A DNA stretch of 64,000 nt from Oidiodendron maius Zn (taxonomy: Eukaryota; Ascomycota; Leotiomycetes; Myxotrichaceae). Location: positions 1,968,721 to 2,032,720 of the forward strand of contig KN832874.1 of NCBI GenBank assembly GCA_000827325.1, in the 5' to 3' direction. This document shows, one piece after another, positions 48,778 to 58,775 of this stretch (its first letter is position 1; every line of letters begins with the position of its first letter). Below the pieces are notes generated by a model. It was given only the letters and a program-made list of their open reading frames with translations. It did not search any database and had not been told where the DNA came from. Made by a program: the position numbers and the translations under genes.

Positions 48778-50124
48778 ATGGGACTCCCATTACCGCCGAC
48801 ACCTAAGAGCGCTCTTGGCTTCCATCGACTGCTCGCCCCTAATACTTCAGTCAGAGTCAGTCCTCTTTGCTTGGGAGGCATGAATTTTGGTGAAGGCTGG
48901 TAAGTCTTAGCTGTTTGACTGTAGTACAGATAATCGGAAGAAAATGGACTGAACATATTATAGGAAGGATTTCATGGGAGAATGCAACCAGGAGACTGCA
49001 GAAAGAATCTTGGACTTATTTTCCCAAAATGGTGGCAACTTTATCGACACGTTCGTAATGGGTTATATTCTCTCCAGATTCATGGCTGATACCTGATTAG
49101 GGCCAACCACTACCAAAAAGGGGATTCAGAGCAGCTAATTGGCAACTGGATGAAGAAGCGTGGAAATCGTGATCGGATGATTATTGCAACTAAATACACC
49201 ACGCCCTACAGCGAAAGTTTTGGCGACAAAGAGCTCATTATCAACACTGGTGGGAACGGTTCTAAGAGCCTGCATACTTCGCTTGAAGCCAGCTTAAAGA
49301 AAATTCAGACATCTTACATCGACTTGGCATTTTCCCAGTTCTGCACTCCCAAACTCTCATCTTTCGTTTTAAATGGCAGCAGCTGGCAATATCCCTAGCT
49401 CTATGTGCACTGGTGGGATTTCACCTGCTCCATCCCCGAAATGATGCAGTCTTTGAACAGCGTCGTAACCTCTGGCAAAGTCCTCTACCTCGGCATCTCT
49501 AACACCCCGGCCTGGGTCGTCTCGAAAGCAAATCAATACACACGTGATCACGGTTTTCGTCAATTTTCTGTGTATCAAGGCAAGTGGTCTGCTGCGTGCC
49601 GCGATTTAGAACGGGACATAATCCCCATGTGTATTTCAGAGGGCATGGGACTAGCACCATGGGGTGTGCTTGGTTCTGGAGCTTTCAAGTCTGAGGAGCA
49701 GCGAAACTCCCGGGAAGGACGAAAGATTGACGAGGTCCCAGAATCCGCTATCGAGGCGTCAAAAGTACTTGAAAGAATTGCGCAAAAAAAGCACACCGCA
49801 ATCACGAGTATTGCCTTGGCTTCTGTAATACACAAAACGCCCTATGTGTTCCCCATCGTCGGTGGTCGCAAGATTGAGCATTTGGAAGGTAATATTGCGG
49901 CCCTTAGCCTGGGGCTGTCACAAGAGGAGATTGAGGAGATTGAAGGCGCCGTGCCCTTTGACATCGGATATCCGATGAATTTTCTTGGCCGCAATGAACA
50001 TGAGTCACTATTGAACAAGATTGGTGGTCACTATGAATATGTAGGACATCTCAAGGTATGTGCTCCTAAAGGATCGGAAGAGAATATTTTTGACATGGTA
50101 TTTCTAGCCTATTCCTCCTCATAA
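48778..50124 (+). CDS. aldo/keto reductase (norsolorinate reductase / aryl-alcohol dehydrogenase-like)
   Basis: Four exons: 48778-48899, 48964-49050, 49101-49326 and 49399-50124, 386 residues. The catalytic tetrad of the family is visible: Asp in NFIDT, Tyr in ANHYQ, Lys in IIATKYT and His in LYVHWWD. The C-terminal half carries the NADPH-binding helices (IVGGRKIEHLEGN). Sequence resembles the norsolorinic-acid-reductase-like branch, which reduces ketones or aldehydes with NADPH. The first two introns have normal GTAAGT/GTTCGT donors. The third must begin GCATTT to join SYIDL to LYVHWWD in frame, a GC-AG intron with a poor donor; otherwise translation stops at a TAG at 49396-49398 and the enzyme would be truncated. 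No biosynthetic backbone gene is nearby. Confidence 0.8.
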
Positions 50125-51850
50125 AATGTGATCGAACACATGTTGAAAATGCTTGCGCATGATTGCCTCGCGTGGCATAAAGTCATGGATGTTGCTCCTA
50201 CCTTGATAGACGTAATGCTAAATCATTTCCCAGAAGATATCATTAGTAGGAAGGTAATGACCTAGATAGGAGTGTGTTCAAAAATATTTCTATTGGTTAA
50301 CTTCCAAGCTAAAAGTAAAAAATTCCTTCCCTAACAAACGCTAGTTGTGAACAAGGATGCCCATGTGTGGTCAGACCTTGAGGAGTGCAGGCAATGTAGC
50401 CTTACTCAGACCACTCTAAGCACAATTCTTTGTAGAAGCAGGCAGTCTCAATGGCTTCACGGCCGTAGCCACTTGCGTCTTAATCCTAGTAAGAAGCTAA
50501 GCCACGTTCCCACTATTATTTTCTGTCGGGCGCCCCAATCGTTGAAGTAGCACAGACGTTTACAATAAGAGGCCGGAGAGTAGGCAATTCCGGACTGCTC
50601 TCATCCCAACCCAGTCGGCACAGATTGAGGTGAGGAAGCGGCGGACAAAAAGTCTCGAATCAGTGGCTGGTAGGATTTCTTAGGTTATGGGTCCAATTGA
50701 CAGCTCTATGCGATGTAGATGCGAGAAAGAGGTTCCTGGGTTTGTAAGTAGATCTCTGTGGAGTAGCTGTATATGGGCTATTAGGACTAGCTCTATCATG
50801 CGCCATGGACGATGCATCCCTTGCTTCCCTTAAGTTAAACTGAAGAGTAATCGCACCTGTGATGTCATTTGTTCTCGCGATAAATAGCCGCAGCTTCATC
50901 GCGTTGCTGACCTTGATGAGAATTCCGATTGTGGCGACCAAGTCTCCCAAAGACCAGCCGAACGACATTTTGGAACAAATGGACCTCGGCCCTGTAAAAA
51001 GCTTAGGGCTGCCGAGGTATTCTAGACGTCATAGAGGCAGGGCCAAGCGTAGCTACATCAGGCGTGCGACTGGAAATAATGATAGAAGAAGACACCATCA
51101 CCCTAAATTCACGGAGATAAATTCCGGCTTACGTTGGTCAAGCCGCGGCGGTGGTGCGGCGGGGGGATCCTGCGCGGCGGCGTAGCATGTTGGTTACTGT
51201 CCTGCCAAGGTTTCTTAATTTCGTTGGCGCAGCGTAATGCACCAGATGCGATTCATCTGATTAGTTAGCATTCTTGATCTCTCTTTATTCCTCCTTTTAT
51301 TCTCAAGACCAGTCCAGCGACGCTTGTGTATATCGTAGTAATTACGTGCTATCCGAAGCCGATTGAATTAAGACAGCATCCTCTCCCAAGGAAATCAAGA
51401 CCTATATTTAGAAAAGAGGACCCCTGAGGGGACCCGAAACCGACCGCCCGCGCCGCACATGCATCTTTCTAACACCAACTGCAGTCAATGCGCTGTGGGT
51501 TCTTCCCTATCACCCACTCATTTCAAATCATTTCGTTAGCCACTTTCAGCCGCACTTCAATCCTGCCCTCCAGACAACCATCTCACTGGTCAGCCTTGTC
51601 TCGCCTTGCCTTGCCTCGCCTCGCCTGCATAAGTCCCCAACATGTTGTTGTCGGCCCCCAAAGTTGGGGTGCGGCACGGACTTGTTAGCACGAAAGCTGA
51701 TGATTACGCTCCCAACTTTTCGACCTCTTTCCCCCACGATTCTGTCCCTCAAGGTATCGACGCCAAGTTTCTCCATCGTCGAACTGTACCTCTGTCAGTT
51801 GCAGTTGAGTTGAGCAGCCTTGCGAAACCACGCTGGTCGAGCATCTCAAA
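50125..51850. other. gene-poor region with relic and GC-rich spot
   Basis: Contains a minus-strand remnant starting MSFGWSLGDLVATIG (50968 leftward) and a GC-rich, CGG/GGC-repetitive stretch at about 51135-51185. From about 51480 a CT-rich leader leads into the membrane-protein gene. No other coding sequence is supported. Confidence 0.5.
50660..50968 (-). pseudogene. fragment of a fungal STAND-type N-terminal domain
   Basis: The first 25 codons read MSFGWSLGDLVATIGILIK, the usual opening of fungal NLR/STAND and ankyrin proteins. After about residue 30 the similarity stops and the chain becomes unstructured, so the helical domain and everything downstream are gone. It is treated as a truncated relic; a very short expressed protein cannot be excluded. 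Confidence 0.45.
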
Positions 51851-53891
51851 ATGGCGTCTCCCAACTATCATCCCGTAGGGAATTTTACTCCGCACGAAGA
51901 TGGCCAGCCAATTTTCGAGAGTCCCGAAATGATATCTCGTCCGTGGCGCACCTCTCCTGGATCCAATCCGCATCCTTCTGGGATCGAGATGCAAGAAAGT
52001 CAGCGCCTTAATTTTCCCCAACGTAGTCAGATATCTTTCGCGTCCGCGGCCAGCGACCCGAGTTTGAAACCAGGCTTGGTTGAGACCAGTACGCAATGAA
52101 CTCCATGCCCTTATCGCAGATGCCCAGTTACTAACATCCAAGTAGCATATGAGAACAGGCCGTTTCTCCAAAATGCTCCCTATAAATCCGTTTCCATGGA
52201 TTCGACTGTCACTACCACCTCGTTCAAAGCCAAATCTGGGAGACAATTGCGACATCTTCTGCTTGGAGCCTTAGCTAGATGGATAATATCGTTATTACTG
52301 TGCGCTGCTTGGGTTATAGCGACTTTAGTTGTTGCAAACAAGGGGCCTGTCACCGAGTTCAGCAAGAGGATATATAACGCAGCTACAACAGGCGTTGCAC
52401 TTGCCCTTGGCCTCAACATTGCAAGCGCTTTCAAGGATATGGCACTTACTATGCGATGGCCCATTTTGGCTAACAGAGATCGAAATTTGGTCGAGGTAAG
52501 CTACACATCTGTGCTTGCGGGCTAATAGCTGACTGCAAGAAGCTTGAACACATTCTACGTGCGGACAGCTTGATGCAACTTTCTAAATTGGTTTTCGCCA
52601 CTCGTCGACTGGGGGTTACTTTGGCTTGCATCTTTTGGCTCGTGCTAAATATTGCTGCCCAAGCTGGCATTGCTGCTGTCAGTTTAACTTATGGGTTTGA
52701 GAAAGACTCCACCGCCGTCCTCCTGAGCTCTGGCAACACTTCCACAGCTGACATGCAGCGATTCTTTCCCTTGGATAGTCAATCGCCTACATTGGGTGCA
52801 AGTGATTCGTACGAAGATGAAAGCTACGCAGCCTCTCAGTAAGTATCTGTCTTTGGACCATGACAACTCAGTCTGACCCAGTTTGCAGATACGGCTCCAT
52901 GATGCCCTTGTTTGGTTGGAACTTTACCAACGAGCTGCCCAACCAAGGTCAACGATTACTCGAAGAGGACGGTCTTATATGGTACCTCGACAACAACAAT
53001 AATTCTGGGACCTACATCTTTTTCGATAATAGCCCCGGAGGCGGCCCCGATACTCTCTCCGTTTTCACCGAGCGAACCATCAACGTAACCTACGAGTGCG
53101 AATCATATGCAGTTACGAAATTTGGCAATGGTATGTTTAGTACGATCGAAGTGGCCGGCATCGGCGAGGTCAATGTTTCACTGAGTCTTCCAAATGCAAC
53201 GACCTTTTTCAACAACAACAATACCGTGTGTCCAGATGAAAGCTTGCGATGTAACGTTATTGAAGTCTTGGAAACGTCACCTACCCAACCGTGGTACTAT
53301 AGATGCAACGTGTCTCTCGGCATGACCCAGAACGACCCAGAAAATCTTTCATTCATCAGTGATACGACGGCGTATTATGCTACGGTCGCCATGGCGGGGG
53401 GAGGTTATTCCGTGGATATCGATGATGCTGGCACTATTCAGAGTGCGCAGATATTCCCACAATCTAGCTTCTTTGGAACACCACTAGCCGGTAATAAAGA
53501 TTTAATGGGATGGTTTATAGGTTTATATTCGCTGGGTTCCATTGCGGTCGCGGGAAATTACAACCCTCGTCAGTTCTACAATGGCCAGACGCCAGCCGAA
53601 GGACAGCATCTCACGATCGGACATCATCTCTTTTTCTATCTCATCCTGGCCCTGATTCTGGGCTTTCAAGCAATCTTCATTATTGTTGTCGCCGTATGGG
53701 CAAACAAAGTGAAGGTCGGCGAGGAATCCCACCTTGGAATGGCGGTGTTGATGCGCCCAATTGCAGATAGATTGGACGATATTGGCCATGGCAGAGAGAC
53801 CAAGGCATTCAAGAAGGCAAAGAAGCATGTCAAGGTGAAATACGAGAAAGATCCAATAACTGCCTTGTGGTCATTCAAGATGAAGAATTGA
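51851..53891 (+). CDS. polytopic fungal membrane protein with large glycosylated loop
   Basis: Four exons: 51851-52088, 52143-52495, 52540-52838 and 52889-53891, 630 residues. The N-terminal 110 residues are polar and Ser/Pro-rich (cytoplasmic). Hydrophobic segments occur near 126-147 (WIISLLLCAAWVIATLVV), 165-182, 225-250 and 535-560. The hallmark motif is LGLNIASAFKDMALTMRWPIL followed by HILRADSLMQL. A loop of roughly 270 residues between the third and last helices is rich in Asn-x-Ser/Thr sites and paired cysteines, so it should lie outside the cell or in the secretory lumen. The family is common and uncharacterised in Eurotiomycetes. Junctions all keep frame and use GTACGC, GTAAGC and GTAAGT donors. 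Confidence 0.85.
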
Positions 53892-54553
53892 ACGGAGATG
53901 TTCGAATATCTATGCTTCGAAGACTTAGGTCGGCGATTCCCTATATAACGCGCCAATATCTGCCAAACTAATCGGTCATCCGTCACACCATCCCAGATCT
54001 GCGCCATCTAGTCGTGCGACACAGACTACTTGCTTGTCGTCTGGCGAGAAGGACACGTTCAAGTCGACAGAGCCTAGGTGGCCATGGAGTGTCTGCAGCG
54101 CCACTCCGGTCACCGCATCCCAGCCGTGGTCGAGGCCCATGTGATTTACCTCTGGATTAGTCCTATCACTGAACATCGGTTGATCCTTCCTTGTGACGAG
54201 TAAGGGGACGGAATCCCTTGGTACGCTAAAGGCTTCTCGTTACGGCATTAGACTACGCGAACTATAAGAAGAGTAGTGCTTTTATAAGTTATAGATAATT
54301 TCTAAGTCAGGAGGTGCTTTTTAAGCAGCTGGTAACACGGAATCTATAGAATACAGGCACCTTCAAGAGCACCGGATTTTTCAATTATATATAGCAGGTT
54401 TTGTAAGCATTTGTCTTCCTGCGATTAGTGCTCACTCCGAAGTTAAAAACTAAACGTATTGGATTTGTATATAAGTTTGGTTGAAACGTCTTCTGTAACG
54501 GCCTTTAGCGACTTGCTTTGATCAACAGATTAGTATATAAAGCCTACATACCC
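53892..54553. other. intergenic with WD40 relic
   Basis: The 3' side of the membrane-protein gene; 53976-54176 holds a minus-strand WD40 fragment (separate entry). The AT-rich remainder shows no gene. Confidence 0.5.
53976..54176 (-). pseudogene. WD40-repeat fragment from a NACHT-WD type gene
   Basis: About one and a half repeats are visible: WDAVTG-x-ALQTLHGHLGSV followed by VSFSPDDKQVV, a form typical of the near-identical WD40 repeats of fungal NACHT-WD proteins. The start and the rest of the propeller are absent. It is a relic. Confidence 0.65.
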
Positions 54554-55743
54554 CTATCGAGGGACTATACAGTTACACGGAGGCCCATTCAAAGTGACCA
54601 ATTCAACCTCCTCGTCTTCTGAAAACTTGGCAAGTCTCCCAACCACGCCGTTGAAATAGCAACCAGGACGTCTCGTAGCTTCATCTATAATAGAAGAGTT
54701 AACAAGGTATATTGTTGAGTACTTGGGCCTTGTTAAGTTTCCGATAAGATTGACGACTGAAACAACCAGATAAGGCGAAACTGTCAAGCTAAACGCAGCA
54801 TATCCGTAGACTTCTATTTGATTCCCACAGGCTTTGTACAGCGTAAGCCCTGCATAGATAGCTTGGCCAAGCCCGACCAAAACTTTCACAATACTATAAT
54901 TGCAGGATAACGTATCTAAGCTGGCACTGTATTCCAGCCCACTTAATTCTTCACCAGAAACAGCAGTAAAGTCAGCGTCCATTGGTACAGTAGCTAGTGT
55001 ATACCCCTAAGGGAGCTGAACGATCCATGGATAGACGGGCTGTACATTAAGTTAAGAGCTTGCCAAAATATAGCTTGCCAGACAGAACTTCTACAGAAGA
55101 TAGCTCGGAAGGATACCCTTGGGCAATGCAGCGGCCGCCTAAAGGTGATCTCGGGTGGTGCTTGCGAGCCAAGAACAAGGGATCTTTAAGACTCTGCATA
55201 TAGGACGCTTCATTTAATAAGTCTAATCTAGGAGTACCGAGTTACCGACTTGCATATAGCTTAAGAAAGGGAAAGCATACCTATACCAGCCTGAGTTTGC
55301 TTTGTTGCAAGTATAGCATAGGTCTTATCCCCGCTATAGGGCTTCCATTCATTCGTCCTGACTACTATACACAAAGCACTAGCTTGAGCAGCCGTATAGA
55401 GATTGCTTTTAGACAGCTTGGCTAAGCTGATAATGGCCTCGATGCCTCTTAAAATACCTACTGTAGGAACTAGCAACGCTCCGAGCATCAAATACGAAGC
55501 GAAGGCTGCAGAGAATCCCGATCCGACCTTTACTGTTGCAGCATGCGCGACGCAATTCCCTAGAATGAAAACGACGATATCGGTCCATTTCGTCGGCGTG
55601 TAAAGCAAATTGGGATTGCCATGGTTGGTACCGCCTTCTGGTATCGTGAAAGTGCTGTTGTTGATAGCGATTGCAGGCATAGCCATCATAAAGACAAGGC
55701 TACAGTACAGTGCGAATAGCTATAAACTCGATACTACCTCCAT
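54554..55743 (-). pseudogene. broken polytopic membrane protein gene
   Basis: The former start is probably the ATG at 55743, but an in-frame TAG at 55722-55720 cuts it after seven codons; the frame then continues through a signal-peptide-like LFALYCSLVFMMAMPAIA into an exon ending near 55287. A middle exon at about 55193-55110 (HHPRSPLG, then an LPKG match in another frame) and a last exon to 54554 follow. The end exon has VPMDADF, a TM segment and RYGYAAF-like VYGYAAFSLTVSPYLV. The parts match one uncharacterised fungal membrane-protein family I recall, yet the middle junction cannot be joined in frame. At least two lesions are present, so it is called a pseudogene; internal re-start at 55689 remains possible. 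Confidence 0.6.
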
Positions 55744-56259
55744 TCTGTTTTAATGTATTGAATATCGAACTTTGGTATATCTTTAGGCTTTGATCTAATA
55801 TTCTACTCACAACGTAAGAACGCCTAAGAAATGACATTGAATAGGTGCTGTAGCGAGAGAGGGATTGTTCTGTATGAGATGGGCAAGCGTTCTCAGAAAC
55901 TCAGGTAGAATAGTTACCTCGGAACGGATTAATTTGGACCCGGGTTATGGTAACTATGACAGTAAAATTTTAGGTAAGCTTTTGTAGGCCCCCACCCCCA
56001 GCGCCTTTGTTCTTGGCGAGTTAAGAGTACGAAGGCACTTCATCGGATCTCACACGCCTATTATACAGAGTTTAGAGACAGTAGACGGCTTCCAGATTCT
56101 GGCTTCTTCGCCATACCGCATGTACCATACTGTACGCTCATGGTCGCACTCTGTTGCTTTATAAGGTGACTACGTGATCTAATTATACTCTAGCTTGAAG
56201 GGTGTAACGCGACCTACGATAGAGGTAGAATCACAGCGATCCGTTCGTAGCACACAAGA
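55744..56259. promoter_or_regulatory. upstream region of the TamA-like regulator
   Basis: Non-coding. Contains a short C-rich run near 55988-56000. No convincing operator was identified. It should hold the promoter of the regulator gene that begins at 56260. Confidence 0.4.
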
Positions 56260-58504
56260 ATGGCTCCCCAATATCAGCCTGGTAAGCGAAAGGGCAGACC
56301 ATGCGATGCCTGTGTATGTTACCCGAAGTTAATCCTAGAGGCTTGAAGCAGCGCTGATGCTATAAGTTCCACAGAGAAGGAGGAAGAGTCGATGTACGAT
56401 TGAGGACAGCGCCTCTATCTGTGTCCTGTGCAGGTTCCATAATCAAGAATGCACCTTTCGACATGATCCCGATTCGTTGAAACGCAAGCGTGCGCAGGGT
56501 GACGGCGAGCTAGTACCTTCAAAGAGGCAGTGAGTCGAATGGCTCCAGTGATAGGTTCGCAGCTGATAAGGGATGCAGACAATCGAATTCTTCTGGAAGA
56601 AGCACAAGATCTCCGAAGATGCGGGATCGTATCATTAAAACCATCAGTGGGACCGGCGTGGAAGAATATGATGACTTGGAAGGCCCTAGTCTTTTGAAAA
56701 AGACCTTGGGCCTTCAGAACAAGCACTACAGCCAATATGTTGGAGCTACGAGAGGAATCGAACCTGCCCTTCTTGGTTCAATTCCAACTAATGAAAATGA
56801 TCTGGTGCAACTTGCTGACAGCACCCTTCGAAGAGTCAGCTCGACCGAGGCTTTCTTGTTATTCCCAGATCCCGGAACACAAGGCTACTCTGACGAACTC
56901 GAGGACCTGGACGCCATTGAGGCTATTGTCAAACCTCACGGCAAGGCGTTAGTGGATATTTATTTCCGCATAGTGTTTCCTGGCTTTCCAATCCTTCACA
57001 AGGAAGTTTATCTTGAGAAATATAGTCGCTCCTACAGAGAATTTTCTCCGCCTCTGCTTGCTAGCGTCTACCTCCTTGCGCTCCATTACTGGTCATATGA
57101 TGAAGAGCTCAATAAGTCAATAAAACCAGATATGAAGAGACTCGAGGAGGTGGCCAGGAAAGCGCTTGGAGACACCATCCATCGGCCAAAGCTTTCAACC
57201 GTTCAAGCAGGTCTCCTGTTCTTACAGCACAGCGACCGGGATTCGGCGGAATTGACAGCGCAGCTCGTTTCTATTGCATACGGGCTAGGCTTACATCTGG
57301 ATGCCTCGGAGTGGAATATACCAGAGTGGGAAAAGGGATTACGGAAGAGGCTTGGATGGGGCCTCTTCATGCAGGATATATGGAGCAGCTTAGGAAACGG
57401 CCGGGTTCCCTTGATACACTCTTCAAATTGGGCGCTGCAACCTGTGATAAACACTGACTTTCCTGAGAATGCATCTCACGAAGATGACAAGGAAGGGAGC
57501 TCGGAGGTTGAAAGGGGCCGGACCTTGTTCACTCATATGATCATGCTGTCGATCATACTTGCAGATTTACTGGAATCCGTGTTCACTGTCAAGGCAATGC
57601 GGGAGATATCTACCGCTGGCGTGAATGGGATTTCAATAGTTCTAGATAAGGTAAAACCGGTCCAGCTAAGGTGAGTGCACTCGATTTGGGTTAAATTTCT
57701 GCCTGTGCAAAGAGAAATTCTAACCCTGGTATCATTATTAGATTAAAGGAATGGTTTTCAAACCTGCCTGAGAGTTTATCCTTGGAAACTACGCAACCTT
57801 TAAAGCTCAATTCTGTTGGGTATCTAAGACTGGCGTATGTTGCGACAGAAATAACTCTTCACCGCCGCATTTTGCTTTCATTGCGGCCTTCTACAAGCCC
57901 GGAACTCATTCAAATTTGCCTCTCCGCTGCGCGCGAACGATTTTTGTTTGCAATGGACTTCGTGGAGTCTCTTAAACCGCAACACTTGTCAAGTTTCTGG
58001 TATTTTGCATCGCCCCAAAACTTTTCTCTAATTGCTGTCTTCGGCACTATTTTATTGTCTAGTGCTAGAAGTCCTGAGGAGACAGCCTTTTACAAGGTGA
58101 AGCTGAGGGAATACCGTTGGATGCTGAAGATCAACAGCGAGCATGGTGCGATATATATGAGGCCGGCCATAGCTCTTCTTGACGCCAATATGAGGCTACT
58201 TGCGGAGGGGAACAACTTGAGTGGCTCCGAACCCGCAATCACCAACGCCACTGCGTGCCAAGAGGTCGAGAATGGATGCAGCTCAGCTGCAGCGAGTCCT
58301 ACAACTCAACTCATGAGGTCGGACGTCAATCCGCCATCGACTAGCGGTTTTACGTCGCCAGGGCAGGGTGTTTTCGTCGGCACATATTACACAGGCCTAC
58401 ACGGAGAGGGAGTCTCCCCTCTTACTTTATCATTCGGCAACGACGACACACAATCTGATGAGTTTGGTTATGGATTCAGAAGTAATAATGACGCGTTGTC
58501 TTAA
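56260..58504 (+). CDS. Zn2Cys6 transcription factor, TamA/Dal81-like
   Basis: Four exons: 56260-56313, 56375-56529, 56579-57670 and 57742-58504, summing to 2064 nt (687 residues). The first intron falls inside the zinc cluster, which is restored as C-x2-C-x6-C-x8-C-x2-C-x6-C with a basic CRRRKSRC helix. The region after residue 70, LLKKTLGLQNKHYSQYVG followed by EPALL, is what I remember from TamA/Dal81 nitrogen regulators. A Fungal_trans middle domain spans about 170-420 (FPGFPILHKEVYLEKY, LASVYLLALHYW, LGWGLFMQDIW). The tail is Ser/Thr/Asn-rich, as in activation domains. It sits tail to tail with the biuret/allophanate fusion gene and is a good candidate for its regulator. Sequence is intact. 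Confidence 0.87.
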
Positions 58505-58775
58505 TGCGCTTCTGCAACCCTAGCACTAGCCAGGTCTCACATCAATGATGATGGTGAGAGCCCCATGAATGTGGTTTAGCTGCACTTATTCTCTAGCAGA
58601 CGAATTCAACTTTTGAATAGTAAACTGGCGGAAAAGTAATAAATATGGTTGAAGCACATTCCAATCTTCGCTGGTCGTAGTATATCAGAGTAGTATTACA
58701 CGCGATATGATTTAGCTTATATAATACGTTTCATGGATATGAAACGTGTCTGGAGGCATCGTATGCTGCCGATGA
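58505..58775. terminator. convergent 3' region of two cluster genes
   Basis: Short region between the 3' ends of the regulator (+) and the fusion enzyme (-). An AATAAATAT stretch near 58639 could serve as a polyadenylation signal. Confidence 0.35.

Noticed and set aside
48778-50124. Aldo/keto reductase as part of an aflatoxin-type cluster
   Set aside because: Similarity to norsolorinate reductase is only at family level and no polyketide synthase or partner gene is in the window.
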